Source: Achatina immaculata (lineage: Eukaryota; Mollusca; Gastropoda; Stylommatophora; Achatinidae). From it: a DNA stretch of 64,000 nucleotides. Where the stretch lies: NCBI GenBank assembly GCA_009760885.1, contig CM019713.1, positions 27,122,927 to 27,186,926 of the forward strand. The letters run 5' to 3'. Below, piece after piece: positions 44,236 to 56,090 of this stretch. The position numbers were made by a program, and so were the translations under genes. A model generated the notes under the pieces. The model had not been told where the DNA came from. It saw only the letters and a program-made list of their open reading frames with translations, and did not search any database. How positions within the stretch are numbered: position 1 is the stretch's first letter; each line of letters begins with the position of its first letter.

Positions 44236-46620
44236 GACTCAGATTTACTGAGACTTTTGGTTAGAACTCACTTACTGAGAGATTTTCAACCAAGTTATAC
44301 GCCCCTCTTTGGAGACTTAGGTGCAGCGAAAAGCCAAACGCCGTTTAAATCAGTGCAAGAAGACCCGGCCAGATTACAGCAGAGGAAACAAAGCACCAAT
44401 TTAGAAGTAAACAGGAAGAACCTAACGTGACCCCGGAACTAAACAAGCCACGGCTTCGATCACGTGACTTCTTATTAGAGAGATATACTAGGACACAGAA
44501 CATTTTGTTAACCCTTTCAAGCCCTGTGACTGAAGTTATAGTCTGTAATTAAAAGAATTCTTTGATTTTAAAACTCCCTGTGTCAATAATTTTATTCTTA
44601 AATAAAACTACATATACATGTTAAAATTCAATGATTTTTTTTTTACATTATTTTATCATCATTGATTTTGTGCATCTTTATATTTATTTAACATGAATGA
44701 AGCAAACATTTTTATGTCGAAAAAAAATCAATAGTAGTTTAACAACAATTGTGTTAATTTTTCCAAAGTCCACAGGTCTAAGCGCATTCAGTTAAGCAGA
44801 GTTCAGCGAGCAATTTTCGCTCATTTCATTGTGTTTGCTTTTACTCAGGTAATTACATAAAAAAAAACTGCAGAAAAATAGTTAGGTCAGTTTGACTCAG
44901 CACGCTGTTCAGTCCGTAGTTCACGATTATATATAATCTGCAGCTCATTGTTATAATTAGACTGTAGTTCACGATTATATTTCATCTGCAGCTCATGATT
45001 ATAATCAGACTGTAGTTCACCATTATATGTAATCTACAGCTCATTACTATACATGACACAAAAAGGAATTGAAAAACGAATTATGTCAGTCCGTAAGCAT
45101 AGTGTAGAGCAAGACATTTATCTTAATACGAAGAAAACTAAACTGATGACAACTGACAAAAAATAAGGCAGCTGAAATATATGTCAGTGAGGAAAAATTG
45201 AAAGAGATGAAGAGTTTTGAAAATCTTGAATCACTACTAATAATGGAGATATAATGAGTGAAATTAAAAGGAAGACATCTATCACTCTTCAAAAAAATAA
45301 AACAACTAAAGAATCTGTGGAGAGAAGCAGACAGAACTACAAAAATAAGATTTTTAAGGGCGTGCATCTTTCTCATCACAAGATACGCCTGTGAGACCTG
45401 GACACTTAACAAATCATCTGAGAAACACATAAATGCCTTTGAATGTAAATGATACAGAAGAGTCTTTCAAATATCACGGACACAAAAAAAGAACAAGTAT
45501 ATTCATGCTACAAGAACTTAATATTGAAGAAGATGGCTAATAAAGAGGATTAAACAGAGAAAAATTAAATATTTTGGAGACATTAAACGTTATCAGTATT
45601 TAGAGAAGACTGACTCTGAAGGGTACATACTGGGAAAAAAGAAAGAGAAGAAGACCAAAGCGAAGATAGCTGCAAGACATCGTTGATGACCCGCTAATGG
45701 ACGCTTCAGCAGCAGAACATCTTGCTCACAACGGAGAGGCCTACAGGAGAGCTGTTAGAAAGGCAAAGTTCCGCAGTGGACATGCAAATGACTGACAGAC
45801 TGACTGACTCAGATTTACTGAGACTTTTGGTTAGAACTCACTTACTGAGAGATTTTCAACCAAGTTATACGCCCCTCTTTGGAGACTTAGGTGCAGCGAA
45901 AAGCCAAACGCCGTTTAAATCAGTGCAAGAAGACCCGGCCAGATTACAGCAGAGGAAACAAAGCACCAATTTAGAAGTAAACAGGAAGAACCTAACGTGA
46001 CCCCGGAACTAAACAAGCCACGGCTTCGATCACGTGACTTCTTATTAGAGAGATATACTAGGACACAGAACATTTTGTTAACCCTTTCAAGCCCTGTGAC
46101 TGAAGTTATAGTCTGTAATTAAAAGAATTCTTTGATTTTAAAACTCCCTGTGTCAATAATTTTATTCTTAAATAAAACTACATATACATGTTAAAATTCA
46201 ATGATTTTTTTTTTACATTATTTTATCATCATTGATTTTGTGCATCTTTATATTTATTTAACATGAATGAAGCAAACATTTTTATGTCGAAAAAAAATCA
46301 ATAGTAGTTTAACAACAATTGTGTTAATTTTTCCAAAGTCCACAGGTCTAAGCGCATTCAGTTAAGCAGAGTTCAGCGAGCAATTTTCGCTCATTTCATT
46401 GTGTTTGCTTTTACTCAGGTAATTACATAAAAAAAAACTGCAGAAAAATAGTTAGGTCAGTTTGACTCAGCACGCTGTTCAGTCCGTAGTTCACGATTAT
46501 ATATAATCTGCAGCTCATTGTTATAATTAGACTGTAGTTCACGATTATATTTCATCTGCAGCTCATGATTATAATCAGACTGTAGTTCACCATTATATGT
46601 AATCTACAGCTCATTACTAT
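43481..46620. repeat. 1,570-bp tandem duplication, two apparently identical units
   Basis: Unit 1 is 43481-45050 and unit 2 is 45051-46620. Landmarks I compared, such as gaaaaacgaattatgtcagt at 43501 and 45071, are offset by exactly 1,570. I saw no mismatch by eye along the units. The junction lies in a short shared word: cattactgt before unit 1 and cattactat at the join. Each unit holds most of an RTE-B copy, an AT-rich spacer and a 48-bp minisatellite. Confidence 0.92.
44919..45050. repeat. 48-bp minisatellite (24-bp half-units), copy in duplication unit 1
   Basis: The unit is ctgtagttcacgattatatt + tcatctgcagctcatgatta + taatcaga. It is built of two related 24-bp halves (gtagttcac.. and gcagctcat..). 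Repeated at 46489-46620. Confidence 0.85.
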
Positions 46621-46745
46621 AATTGGACTAGTTCACGATTATATTTAGTCTACAGCTCACTTATTATATTCAGACTGTAGCTATCGACTAAACTGCAGTT
46701 CATGATTACATTTAGGGTAATCGTTCATGATTATATTCTTAAAAA
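46489..46745. repeat. 48-bp minisatellite, unit 2 and beyond
   Basis: It is the same array as 44919-45050 but continues past the duplication end with further diverged units (ctagttcacgattatatt.., gcagttcatgattacat..). The 1,570-bp breakpoint therefore falls inside the array. Confidence 0.85.
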
Positions 46746-46929
46746 TTAGAGCAGCTTGAGCTTTTCATTCTTACCTTTTTTCTAAAGTCTCAGTTTTTTC
46801 ACTCTAGACTGAGTCACACAGAAAATATTCCAATGATAAAACAAATGTGCGTATAACAGTCAGTTCAGGATCAGTTGCAAGTTATCGCTTCATATACGGC
46901 TTATCATCATCATTTGCTGGAATGTGTGG

Positions 46930-47465
46930 CATGTTTGAAAGATGAGTGATGATTGAGAGAGTGTCAGAGTGTCAGACAGGTTTCGAAGATGGGTGATGAT
47001 TGGCAGAATGTCAGACAGGTTTGACAAGATGAGTGATGATTGACAGAGTGTCAGACAGAGGTGACACGTTTGAAAGATGAATGATGAATGGCAGAGTGTC
47101 AGACAGGTTTGAAAGATGAGTGATGATTGACATAGTATCAGACAGAGGTGACACGTTTGAAAGATGAGTGATGATTGGCAGAGTGTCAGACAGAAGTGAC
47201 ACGTTTGAAAGATGAGTGATGAATGGCAAAGTGTCAGACAGGTTTGAAAGATGAGTGATGATTGACATAGTGTCAGACAGAGGTGACACGTTTGAAAGAT
47301 GAGTGATGATTGGCAGAGTGTCAGACAGAAGTGACAAGTTTGAAAGACGAGTGATCATTGACAGAGTGTCAGACAGGTTTGAAAAATGAGTGACGATTGG
47401 TAGAATGTCAGACAGAAGTGACAAGTTTGAAAGACGAGTGATCATTGACAGAGTGTCAGACAGAT
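46930..47465. repeat. Minisatellite with alternating 39- and 48-bp units
   Basis: The short unit is gtttgaaagatgagtgatga + ttgacagagtgtcagacag (39 bp). The long unit adds aggtgacac or aagtgacac (48 bp). Long and short forms alternate irregularly. Confidence 0.9.
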
Positions 47466-47619
47466 GTTGCCTCCCCAGTTCTTCACCCTTCAAAGATCGT
47501 TCGTTCTTTCCTTCGTTGGTTCTACGCTGTTTAATGGATCTACAACTTTCTGTATTTCAAAATTGTATATGACAGCAAGGAAAACTATTTTCTATATAAT
47601 TTTTAATTTGTCTATTACT

Positions 47620-47675
47620 TCATGACCCTTCTCGACTATTTACCACCCAGTTTTTCCTTTCCATTTTCTCCTCAT

Positions 47676-47709
<34 letters not shown>

Positions 47710-47985
47710 CATCTGGCTTATTTGTTTTGTTTTGTCAGTTGTCATCAATTTAGTTTTCTTCGCATTAAGATAGAGGTCTTGCTCTTCGCTGTTCTTACGG
47801 ACTGACATAATTAGTTTTCCATTCCTTTCTTGTGTTGTGGACTGTAATACGTTGTCATCAGCATATCTAATCTCTGCTATTTCTTAATCTGTAATTTGTA
47901 TGTTACCTTAATATTCTTTGTCTACATCTTCTCTAACATTCCTCATTATATTTTCAGTATACGAGTTAAATAGGTAAGCTGACAA
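47620..47985 (-). mobile_element. RTE-type LINE family B fragment with (TA)n expansion inside
   Basis: The minus strand reads IMSVRKNSEEQDLYLNAKKT, KLMTTDKTKQISQMKY, then an Ile/Tyr repeat and INEEK. The expanded TA run (about 47676-47707) sits exactly where the 36.6-kb copy encodes EIYINEEK. Upstream are the worn YADD region and EYYD-like segments. Confidence 0.85.
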
Positions 47986-48202
47986 TATCCACAAACTGGC
48001 GCGTGATGTATAAAAAAGACAACACATCACATGTGAAATGCAAAGAAGCAAGAAAAAAGGGGCAAGGAGTAGTGTCCATTAACATGGCACATGATGATGA
48101 TGATCAGGAGGAGACACGCTTTATTCTTTCCGGTTTTCTTTTTTTGGAAATGTCCTTTTACAGAGTCATGTTTTCCTACAGATTTCATTTTTCTGTCTCT
48201 GT

Positions 48203-49940
48203 GTCAGTGCCACAGCATTGTGTTCTTGTCTGCGCCATGGTATTATGTTCTTGTCTGCGCCATGGTATTATGTTTTTGTCTGTGCCGCAGTATTGTGATC
48301 TTGTCTGCGCCATGGTATTATGTTCTTGTCTGCGCCATGGTATTATGTTCTTGTCTGTGCCATGGTATTATGTTTTTGTCAGTGCCACAGCATTGTGTTC
48401 TTGTCTGCGCCATGGTATTATGTTCTTGTCTGCGCCATGGTATTATGTTTTTGTCAGTGCCACAGCATTGTGTTCTTGTCTGCGCCATGGTATTATGTTC
48501 TTGTCTGCGCCATGGTATTATGTTTTTGTCTGTGCCACAGTATTATGTTCTTGTCTGCGCCATGGTATTATGTTCTTGTCTGTGCCATGGTATTATGTTC
48601 TTGTCTGCGCCATGGTATTATGCTCTTGTCTGCGCCATGGTATTATGTTCTTGTCTGCGCCATGGTATTATGTTCTTGTCTGTGCCGCAGTATTGTGTTC
48701 TTGTCTGCGCCATGGTATTATGTTCTTGTCTGCGCCATGGTATTATGTTCTTGTCTGCGCCATGGTATTATGTTCTTGTCTTCGCCATGGTATTATGTTT
48801 TTGTCTGTGCCGCAGTATTGTGTTCTTGTCTGCGCCATGGTATTGTGTTCTTGTCTGCGCCATGGTATTATGTTCTTGTCTGCGCCATGGTATTATGTTC
48901 TTGTTTGCGCCATGGTATTATGTTCTTGTCTGCGTCACAGTATTGTGTTCTTGTCTGCGCCATGGTATTATGTTCTTGTCTGTGCCGCAGTATTGTGTTC
49001 TTGTATGTGCCGCAGTATTGTGTTTTTGTCTGTGCCGCAGTATTGTATTCTTGTCTGCACCATGGTATTATGTTCTTGTCTGTGCTGCAGTATTGTGTTC
49101 TTGTCTGCGCCATGGTATTATGTTCTTGTCTGTGCTGCAGTATTGTGTTCTTGTCTGTGCCGCAGTATTGTGTTCTTGTCTGCGCCATGGTATTATGTTC
49201 TTGTCTTCGCCATGGTATTGTGTTCTTGTCTGTGCCGCAGTATTGTGTTCTTGTCTGCGCCATGGTATTGTGTTCTTGTCTGTGCCGCAGTATTGTGTTC
49301 TTGTCTGCGCCATGGTATTGTGTTCTTGTCTGTGCCGCAGTATTGTGTTCTTGTCTGTGCCGCAGTATTGTGTTCTTGTCTGTGCCATGGTATTGTGTTC
49401 TTGTCTGTGCCGCAGTATTGTGTTCTTGTCTGTGCCGCAGTATTGTGTTCTTGTCTGCGCCATGGTATTGTGTTCTTGTCTGTGCAGCAGTATTGTGTTC
49501 TTGTCTGTGCCATGGTATTGTGTTCTTGTCTGTGCCGCAGTATTGTGTTCTTGTCTGTGCTGCAGTATTGTGTTCTTGTCTGTGCCGCAGTATTGTGTTC
49601 TTGTCTGTGCCATGGTATTGTGTTCTTGTCTGCGCCATGGTATCGTGTTCTTGTCTGCGCCATGGTATTGTGTTCTTGTCTGCGCCATGGTATTGTGTTC
49701 TTGTCTGTGCAGCAGTATTGTGTTTTTGTCTGTGCCGCAGTATTGTGTTCTTGTCTGCGCCATGGTATTGTGTTCTTGTCTGTGCCGCAGTATTGTGTTC
49801 TTGTCTGCGCCATGGTATTGTGTTCTTGTCTGTGCTGCAGTATTGTGTTCTTGTCTGTGCCGCAGTATTGTGTTCTTGTCTGCGCCATGGTATTATGTTC
49901 TTGTCTGTGCCGCAGTACTGTGTTCTTGTCTGTGTTCTAA
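48203..49940. repeat. Minisatellite, 25-bp unit, about 69 copies
   Basis: The unit is tgttcttgtctgcgccatgg + tatta, with a second major form tgttcttgtctgtgccgcag + tattg. The first form dominates the left part and the second the right. At 48372, 48447 and 48522 a variant unit recurs every third position (75-bp higher-order period). No phase contains a stop on either strand, so open frames of 231-645 codons arise. These are not genes. Confidence 0.96.
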
Positions 49941-49942
49941 AA

Positions 49943-50131
49943 CAATGGTTCCCAACCGTCTTCCCCTTGCACTTCTCTGACAGTCTTTTTCCCACAAACT
50001 GTATCCCGTGATATTAGCAAATTTGTTTGTTACTATTATAGTTACTTTTTAAAAAATCTGTTTCCGCCATTATCCATCCAACTTCTAGAGGTACATCCAG
50101 TTGTAGGAGTACCCCAGGTTGGGAACCACTG
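49943..50131. mobile_element. hAT-type MITE, 189 bp
   Basis: Termini are CAATGGTTCCCAACC (49943-49957) and GGTTGGGAACCACTG (50117-50131), inverted repeats matching at 14 of 15 positions. Flanks ttctaaaa (49935-49942) and ttccagaa (50132-50139) match at 6 of 8, fitting an aged 8-bp hAT TSD. It encodes nothing. Confidence 0.8.
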
Positions 50132-50139
50132 TTCCAGAA

Positions 50140-50590
50140 TATCTCGTGCCACGTGACAGCTTTATTTGTTTCTTTATCCTTCAAAGATCAATGTTTCTTC
50201 CATTCTGTTGAAAGAGGATTTAACCAAGCTTATCCTTATCTAGGATGTCGCCTGCAGATTTTTAACATCTTTTGTTTTAAGCCGCGCATTTTTCTCTAAT
50301 TTCAGACCATTTTCTTTCTTTATTTTCTTTCCTTATTTTCTTTCCTTGTTTTCTTCACAGTTCATATTTTTTTAATGATACAAGTTTTTTTTTTTTTTGT
50401 GTCTCTTCTGTTTTCAAGTTTTGTTATTCCCAACTTCAGCATTCTAGAAACGATCATGAAAACTGAACATAAAGTCACGTGTATATCTTTAGTGTACTGT
50501 TCAGATAAATTCCGTTCAGAATCTGCTTTAACGTCCCAAACGATCAGCTGACAAGGTATGGCAACAACCCAGAGACGAATTTGTTGACTG
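50140..50590. other. No recognisable feature
   Basis: T-rich stretches with 'tttctttccttattttc' duplications near 50310-50345; no gene. Confidence 0.4.
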
Positions 50591-50592
50591 TA

Positions 50593-50868
50593 AAGGTAAA
50601 GCTAAAATTCCCATTTAAGGCATATTTGGGGAATACGGTGCTAGGCCTGCAGTTCCACCACCTTAGGCACATGAAAGTGTGACGTGGTCATTGTCACGCC
50701 TGACAGCATTTACCTTCCCAGATTTCTCTGGTGCCCATTTTTAGAGGCTGGGTGAACCCCGGGGCCTGTTTGGTGTGCACCAGAAAAAAAATCCCACTGC
50801 TGGGACTTAACCAGGTACCACCTGATTAGTAAACCAAGCGCTTAACCACTCAGTTAACCAGGCCGCCA
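50593..50868 (-). mobile_element. tRNA-derived SINE
   Basis: The minus-strand head has an A-box-like TTAACTGAGTGGTTAAGCGC and a B-box variant GGTTAAGTCCC. The body includes 'gggcaccagagaaatctggg' (shared with 1689-1967 and 54040-54285). It lies immediately left of a PLE copy. Confidence 0.8.
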
Positions 50869-50872
50869 TTTT

Positions 50873-51540
50873 TAAACCAGTCCCAAAATCATTTCAATGG
50901 CCCCAACCACAGAGACAAATCTGATTTTCTGGTAACAGCCATCAAATAATGTCACGCAGATGACACAGGCCACCTGGCGCTTGAGAACCGCTGCATTCAA
51001 AATTATGGGACGCTGGAGCCACATGGGTTAAACTCGCTGTTAAGGTACACTTAACATTCTCTTCAATCATTATAGTACCTCTCCACTAAGCTCCACCCTT
51101 TCTTACTTGTCAAACCTCCTCACAGCATCACTTTGCAACCCCTCTTCCCTAATCATCTATTTCAAATTCTCCTGGCTAGGTCAACGTTGTATCACTCTCT
51201 CTCCCCTCCCCGGTTCCCCATCCACCACCCCCAGTTACAACCCACCGACCACATGTCACAGGTCTCTATTTAAACAGTCTCTACATTCTACTAAATCCAT
51301 TCCTGACACACACCGCCGGACAAGCCACACCTTACAATTTACAGCTAAGTACTCTATTTAATTTTTAAATTTCTTCTTTCTTTTTAATAGTATTCATGTG
51401 AATCTATACTTTATCTCCTCTCTCTGTTTCTTCGTCCTGTATGTTTTTGTATGATTAAGGCTCACACCGAAACGTCACAACTTTGCAGTCGTTAAGTAAT
51501 AAAGCTGTTCCTAGATTTTTCCTAGTTTATACATTTTTTT
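50873..51540 (+). mobile_element. Penelope-like element, 3' end
   Basis: The coding tail reads FNGPNHRDKSDFLVTAIK and NYGTLEPHGLNSLL. A 3' UTR follows that matches the arms at 7.2-8.7 kb block for block, ending AATAAAGCTGTTCC..tagtttatac. It is 5'-truncated inside the GIY-YIG domain. Confidence 0.85.
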
Positions 51541-51789
51541 GACTGTACTCTTGTAAAACATGGCAGACATGAGAGGAGAGTCTGAACCGTCTCAGCCAGG
51601 ATTCTGACAGGTTTAGATTCCGGGATTTCCTTTGCTTCAGGAAGGATACGGCGAACGCGCCTGCATACTTTCATCAGGCTTCACGTACTCACACACAATG
51701 ATGGCGGTTTCTGCGCTGTGCTTATTATAATGTACAATAGTGTATAAAAATCAAGAACAAAACGATCATGGTCAACAAAGGTGTGAGTG

Positions 51790-52450
51790 GCTCTACATAA
51801 TTTAGTTCCCACACACCATCAGTTATTTTTCAAACAACCATAATGTTTAGTTTCAGAACATCCATCATTTAGTTCCCAGACCTACACCACTTATTTCCCA
51901 ATCTCACGTCATTTAGTTTCAAAACCTACATCATTTAGTTCCCAAACCCACATCTTTTAGTTCCCAAACTTGGATCATTTAGGTCCTTAAGCCCACATCG
52001 TTTATTTCGCAATTTCAGATCATTTAGTTTCAAACCTATATCATTTAGTTCCTAAACCCACATCCATTAGTTCCTAAACTTACATCATATAGTCCTCAAT
52101 TCCACATCACTTATTTTACAATCTCACACCATTTAGTTTCCAAAACCATATCGTTTAGTTCCCAAACTCACATCCTTTAGTTCCCAAACTTACATCATTT
52201 AGTTCCTAATATCACATCATTTAGTTACCAAACCCACATTCTTTAGTTCTCAAACTTACATCATTTAGTTCCCAAACTTACATCATTTAGTCCTCAAGCC
52301 CACATCGCTTATTTCCCTATCTCACATTATTTAGTTTCAAAACCTACATCGCTTAGTTCCCATATCCACATCCTTTAGTTCCTAAACCCGCATTCTTTAT
52401 ATGCTAAACTCATGCCATTTAGTTCCCTAACACCCGTCAATTAGTTCGCA
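51790..52450. repeat. Minisatellite, about 22-bp unit, about 29 copies
   Basis: The unit approximates catcatttagttcccaaact + ta. Units are diverged, with length 20-24 bp; a longer composite of about five units can be glimpsed (ttatttcnc-aatctcac variants recur). Confidence 0.88.
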
Positions 52451-54035
52451 TACTCCCAAGGTGTGTAGATTACCCCCAAACCCCAACCCCCTGAATTCAA
52501 ACCCCGACTTTGAGAAGGTGCTAGTAGTTCATCAAAGCGTCACTGCGTAGAACGAGTCAGGCGGAACCTGTAAACATATAGAACACCACATCGTAACTAT
52601 ACTCTTCATGCCAGGATTCACACTCAGTTGTGATGATGATAAGAACCCAAGAACTCACATGTTTTAAAATTTAGACTAAAACAGCTTCACCTAAAAAAAA
52701 AACATGGATTTTAAACAGAAGTTTCAAATTTTGAACATTTTCCCCAGAGAAACACAGTATTCCTTGAAATTCAAGTATTTTCGCGTAGGTTGAAAACTGA
52801 AATGCTGAATAATCGATTTATCATTTCGACCCCAATTTCAGTTCTGTTTTCATTTTCCACTAAACATGAAACATGTTCCCCTAAGTTATTTTTATTGTTC
52901 CGAAAGTAATTTAACACCTGCAATATTGTTTCTTCAATGTTGCATGCTCAGGAAGTCCATCAGCGTTGAGAACAATATCAACCTGTTATATGACAATTCT
53001 GTACTTTTTAGCTTGAAATGTTGTATCAGTGAAAGTAAACATCCTAGTTACCGCAACATTGATGAATGTTGATTTCTCAGTTTTTTTTTTATTATCAGTT
53101 CATTTTGGAAGTTAAATATTTAAAATTTCACATTCGTATTACGACAGACATGTGTTTACAAAACTTTGGAATGAATTATTGTGAAAATAACACCAAAACG
53201 GAGGATGCGAAACAAAACAAAACAAAAGTTAATACAATTCTAAAGAAAAAAAACCAATGTTCATAGAGATGAGTATGCTTTCAAATGAACTTAATAGCTC
53301 TTGGAAATCACTTTAACTGAAGGTTGAAATATTAATTTTGGTACAAGTTACGACTACCACAAACTCACCTTTCAAACTCCAAGCCTTGTTTGCTCAAGGG
53401 AAAGTATCAATGTTGTAACAAGGAAAGATGGTTGTCCTCTTGTATCTGTTATTGTTATTAATTTACAATAGAGCGTATCAATGCACGTTTTTACACTTTT
53501 TTTCACTTCCACAATTTACACTTATTTCACAAAATATCGTAAAAATAAGAGAAAAAAAAACCTTTAAGAAAAGTGTACATTCGTTTTCTTTCTGGCCGAG
53601 TTCGCGTCTGTTTCTTCAAAGTTTGTCACCTCAGAGAGATTCCAAATTTCCGTAACTTTCCAGATAGATTCCAAATTGCCCTAAATTTCCAGAAAGGTTT
53701 CTAAATCACGCTACAATTGGAGCGCAGTGTCTTTCCTCGTTACACCAGCGCGGTTGGACTGAAAGTTTAGGGCGAGCTCCAGAAGATAAACTTGAAGGGT
53801 GAGACGCCGTGCAAGAACTGTTGATGTCGCGGCGCGCTAGCAGAGTTGAAATTGTTGGCACGGAAGCGGTGCAAATGGCACTTGTATTTAGGAGTGTCTT
53901 GGAACTCCCTTTACTGTGATGTAACTGTGAATGTTATTCTTCCGGACCTTTCGTGATCAAAAACCATATATGCTGAAGTTAAATGGCGCGTTAGTTTGAA
54001 AATGAGTGTGGGCTTTTTGCAGCTTGTTACTTTGG
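52451..54035. other. No recognisable gene or repeat
   Basis: The largest stretch without an assigned repeat. Composition is AT-rich to 53,660, then GC-richer (53,700-53,900). A small duplication (agattccaaatt) lies near 53640-53680. Frames here are short and lack recognisable motifs. Confidence 0.45.
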
Positions 54036-54039
54036 TTAA

Positions 54040-54285
54040 AAAAAAAAAAGTAAAATTCCCTTTTCTAATCCATTAAGACATACTGGCGATACGGTGTTAG
54101 GCCCGTATTTCCAACACCTTCGGCACATGAAAGTCTGATGTGGGTCAGTATCACGCCTGGCCCCATTTATCTTCCCCAGATTTCTCTGGTACCCATTTTT
54201 AGAGGCTGGGTCGACCCCTGGGTCTTTTTGTTTACCAGAAAAATTCCTACAAGCGCTTAACCACTCAGCTAACCAGTTCGCCATG
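54040..54285 (-). mobile_element. tRNA-derived SINE, head partly deleted
   Basis: The minus-strand A-box segment GTTAGCTGAGTGGTTAAGCG is present. The B-box region is deleted (jump to taggaatttttctgg). The body and tail match the SINE family, ending gggaattttac and a T run on the minus strand. Confidence 0.75.
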
Positions 54286-54564
54286 TTATTGTTAGTGACA
54301 AATGGAAAATAGCTATTAACAGTTCTTCGATCAGTACGATTCCTTTGATAATTCCCTGTATTTATATTCACTCACGGCCATCAAAGCAACATATAGACAT
54401 ATCATTACTGGAGATATTTAACAAACTGAATCAAAATGAACATTCGTTGTTTTGGTAGTAACTCCTTACAATTAAAAATAGAAAAAAAAATTATCAGAAT
54501 GATATATCGTAGAAAACGGAGAAGTCTACTGTCACCAGCTCTAATGTCGTTACATTTGATGTCA

Positions 54565-54940
54565 CCAATCAAATGTCACCATATCTGTATGTTATCACCT
54601 ATTACATGTCACCACATCTGTATGTTATCACCTATTACATGTCACCACATCTGTATGTTATCACCTACTACGTGTCATCACATCTGTATGTTATCGCCTA
54701 TTACATGTCACCACATCTATATGTTATCACCTATTACATGTCACCACATCTATATGTTATCACCTATTACATGTCACCACATCTATATGTTATCACCTAT
54801 TACATGTCACCACATCTATATCTTATCACCTATTACATGTCACCACATCTATATGTTATCACCTATTACATGTCACCACATCTATATGTTATCACCTATT
54901 ACATGTCACCACATCTATATCTTATCACCTATTAAATGTT
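54565..54940. repeat. Minisatellite, 33-bp unit, about 11 copies
   Basis: The unit is cacctattacatgtcaccac + atctatatgttat. Variation is mainly ctgta/ctata and tgtta/tctta. Period 33 keeps frames open. Confidence 0.95.
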
Positions 54941-55176
54941 ACCTCATCTGGTTTCATCTCTCATTTGGATTCACAATTCCCACCCCCCCAAAATAATGTG
55001 TGATGCTGCCATGTGTGATAATGAGTTCTGGAGTCCTTCACTTTCGCCGTGACATGCCTGAAACTTTAGATTTAAGATCGTGACAATCTTTGAATGACAG
55101 AAGCAGGAAACAGGGGCTATCACAGTTCATTATGTGCAGTTTTTTTTTCTTTTTCTTGTGGCGCTGACTGCTTGTA

Positions 55177-55265
55177 TGTATATATGTATGTATGTATATA
55201 TGTATGTATGTATATATGTATGTATGTATATATATATATGTATGTATGTATATATGTATGTACGT
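55177..55265. repeat. (TATG)n array with TATA interruptions
   Basis: TATG units interrupted by atat steps; Tyr/Met/Cys frames are artefacts. Confidence 0.93.
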
Positions 55266-55469
55266 CTGTGCTTATGTATGTATATACATGCGCACATTTT
55301 TGAAAATACGACTACATATTACAACCATAGAAAAACAAAACAAAGATTATACATTTTACATAAAAACATACACAACCTTCACTTTTCAAAGAAAACGAAA
55401 CAGAGGGCAGGATAAAGCCTCCAGTTCTGTAAGAAATAATTAAACTTTGTTATTGTATATAACAACCGT

Positions 55470-55578
55470 GATACTGACCACATCACACTTTCATGTGCCG
55501 AAGGTCATGGAAAATACGGGCCTAACACTGTATTCCCCAATATGCCGTAATGGTGTGAAAACGGGAATTTTACATTTT
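55470..55578 (+). mobile_element. SINE 3' half
   Basis: gatactgaccacatcacact, catgtgccgaagg and acgggcctaacactgta are the tail half of the SINE family (compare complement of 54050-54150). The tRNA head is missing (5' truncation). Confidence 0.75.
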
Positions 55579-55590
55579 ATTATATATGAG

Positions 55591-55846
55591 AGGGTGTCTG
55601 AGTGACGAAGTGGTTAGTGCACTTGTCTCTCAAGGCGAAGGTCGGGGGTTCGAATCCGGCCGTAGGCACCCCAGTCACCCAGCTGTAGAATTGGGTACCC
55701 GACTTCTTCTGGAGTTGGGGAAGGAAAGGCGGCCAGGCGTGATACTGACCATTTCGCCCTCTAGTGTGCTGACAGGTCAAGGAAAATATGGGCACTAACA
55801 CCATATCCTATGTGCCTCTAAGGCATGACAGGATTACCTTTACCTT
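55591..55846 (+). mobile_element. tRNA-derived SINE, 256 bp, 11-bp TSD, best preserved
   Basis: TTATATATGAG at 55580-55590 and 55847-55857 is the TSD. The head has A box GTGACGAAGTGGTTAGTGCA and B box GGGGGTTCGAATCC in tRNA-like spacing. The body has 'cccagctgtagaattgggtac' and 'gcgtgatactgaccatttcg', the tail 'ggattacctttacctt'. It is inserted directly downstream of the older SINE half. Confidence 0.92.
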
Positions 55847-56090
55847 TTATATATGAGAAGAAAAGGTTAGATTAGGATCTGGAACTCAAGAGTTAGCGGT
55901 TGAGGTTATCTCCTCTGTCATGTGCGTCACGTAGTGGCATTAGCTCTATCCTGATCCACAGTTCTTCTTTGAAGATAATTCTCAGGTTTATATTTAACAA
56001 AAACGAACATTTGTGTCATTTCGCTGAACACAGAGCATGAGAGAAATGATTCACAAAAAAGATAATTTAGACATAAATATATAACGATAT

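Noticed and set aside
48003..49995. Open frames of 645, 629, 563 and 375 codons
   Set aside because: They are a 25-bp tandem repeat read in different phases; the translated peptides are a repeat in every frame and on both strands.
55591..55665. tRNA gene
   Set aside because: The A and B boxes are in a SINE head: a SINE body and TSD follow, and no clean cloverleaf could be folded by eye.
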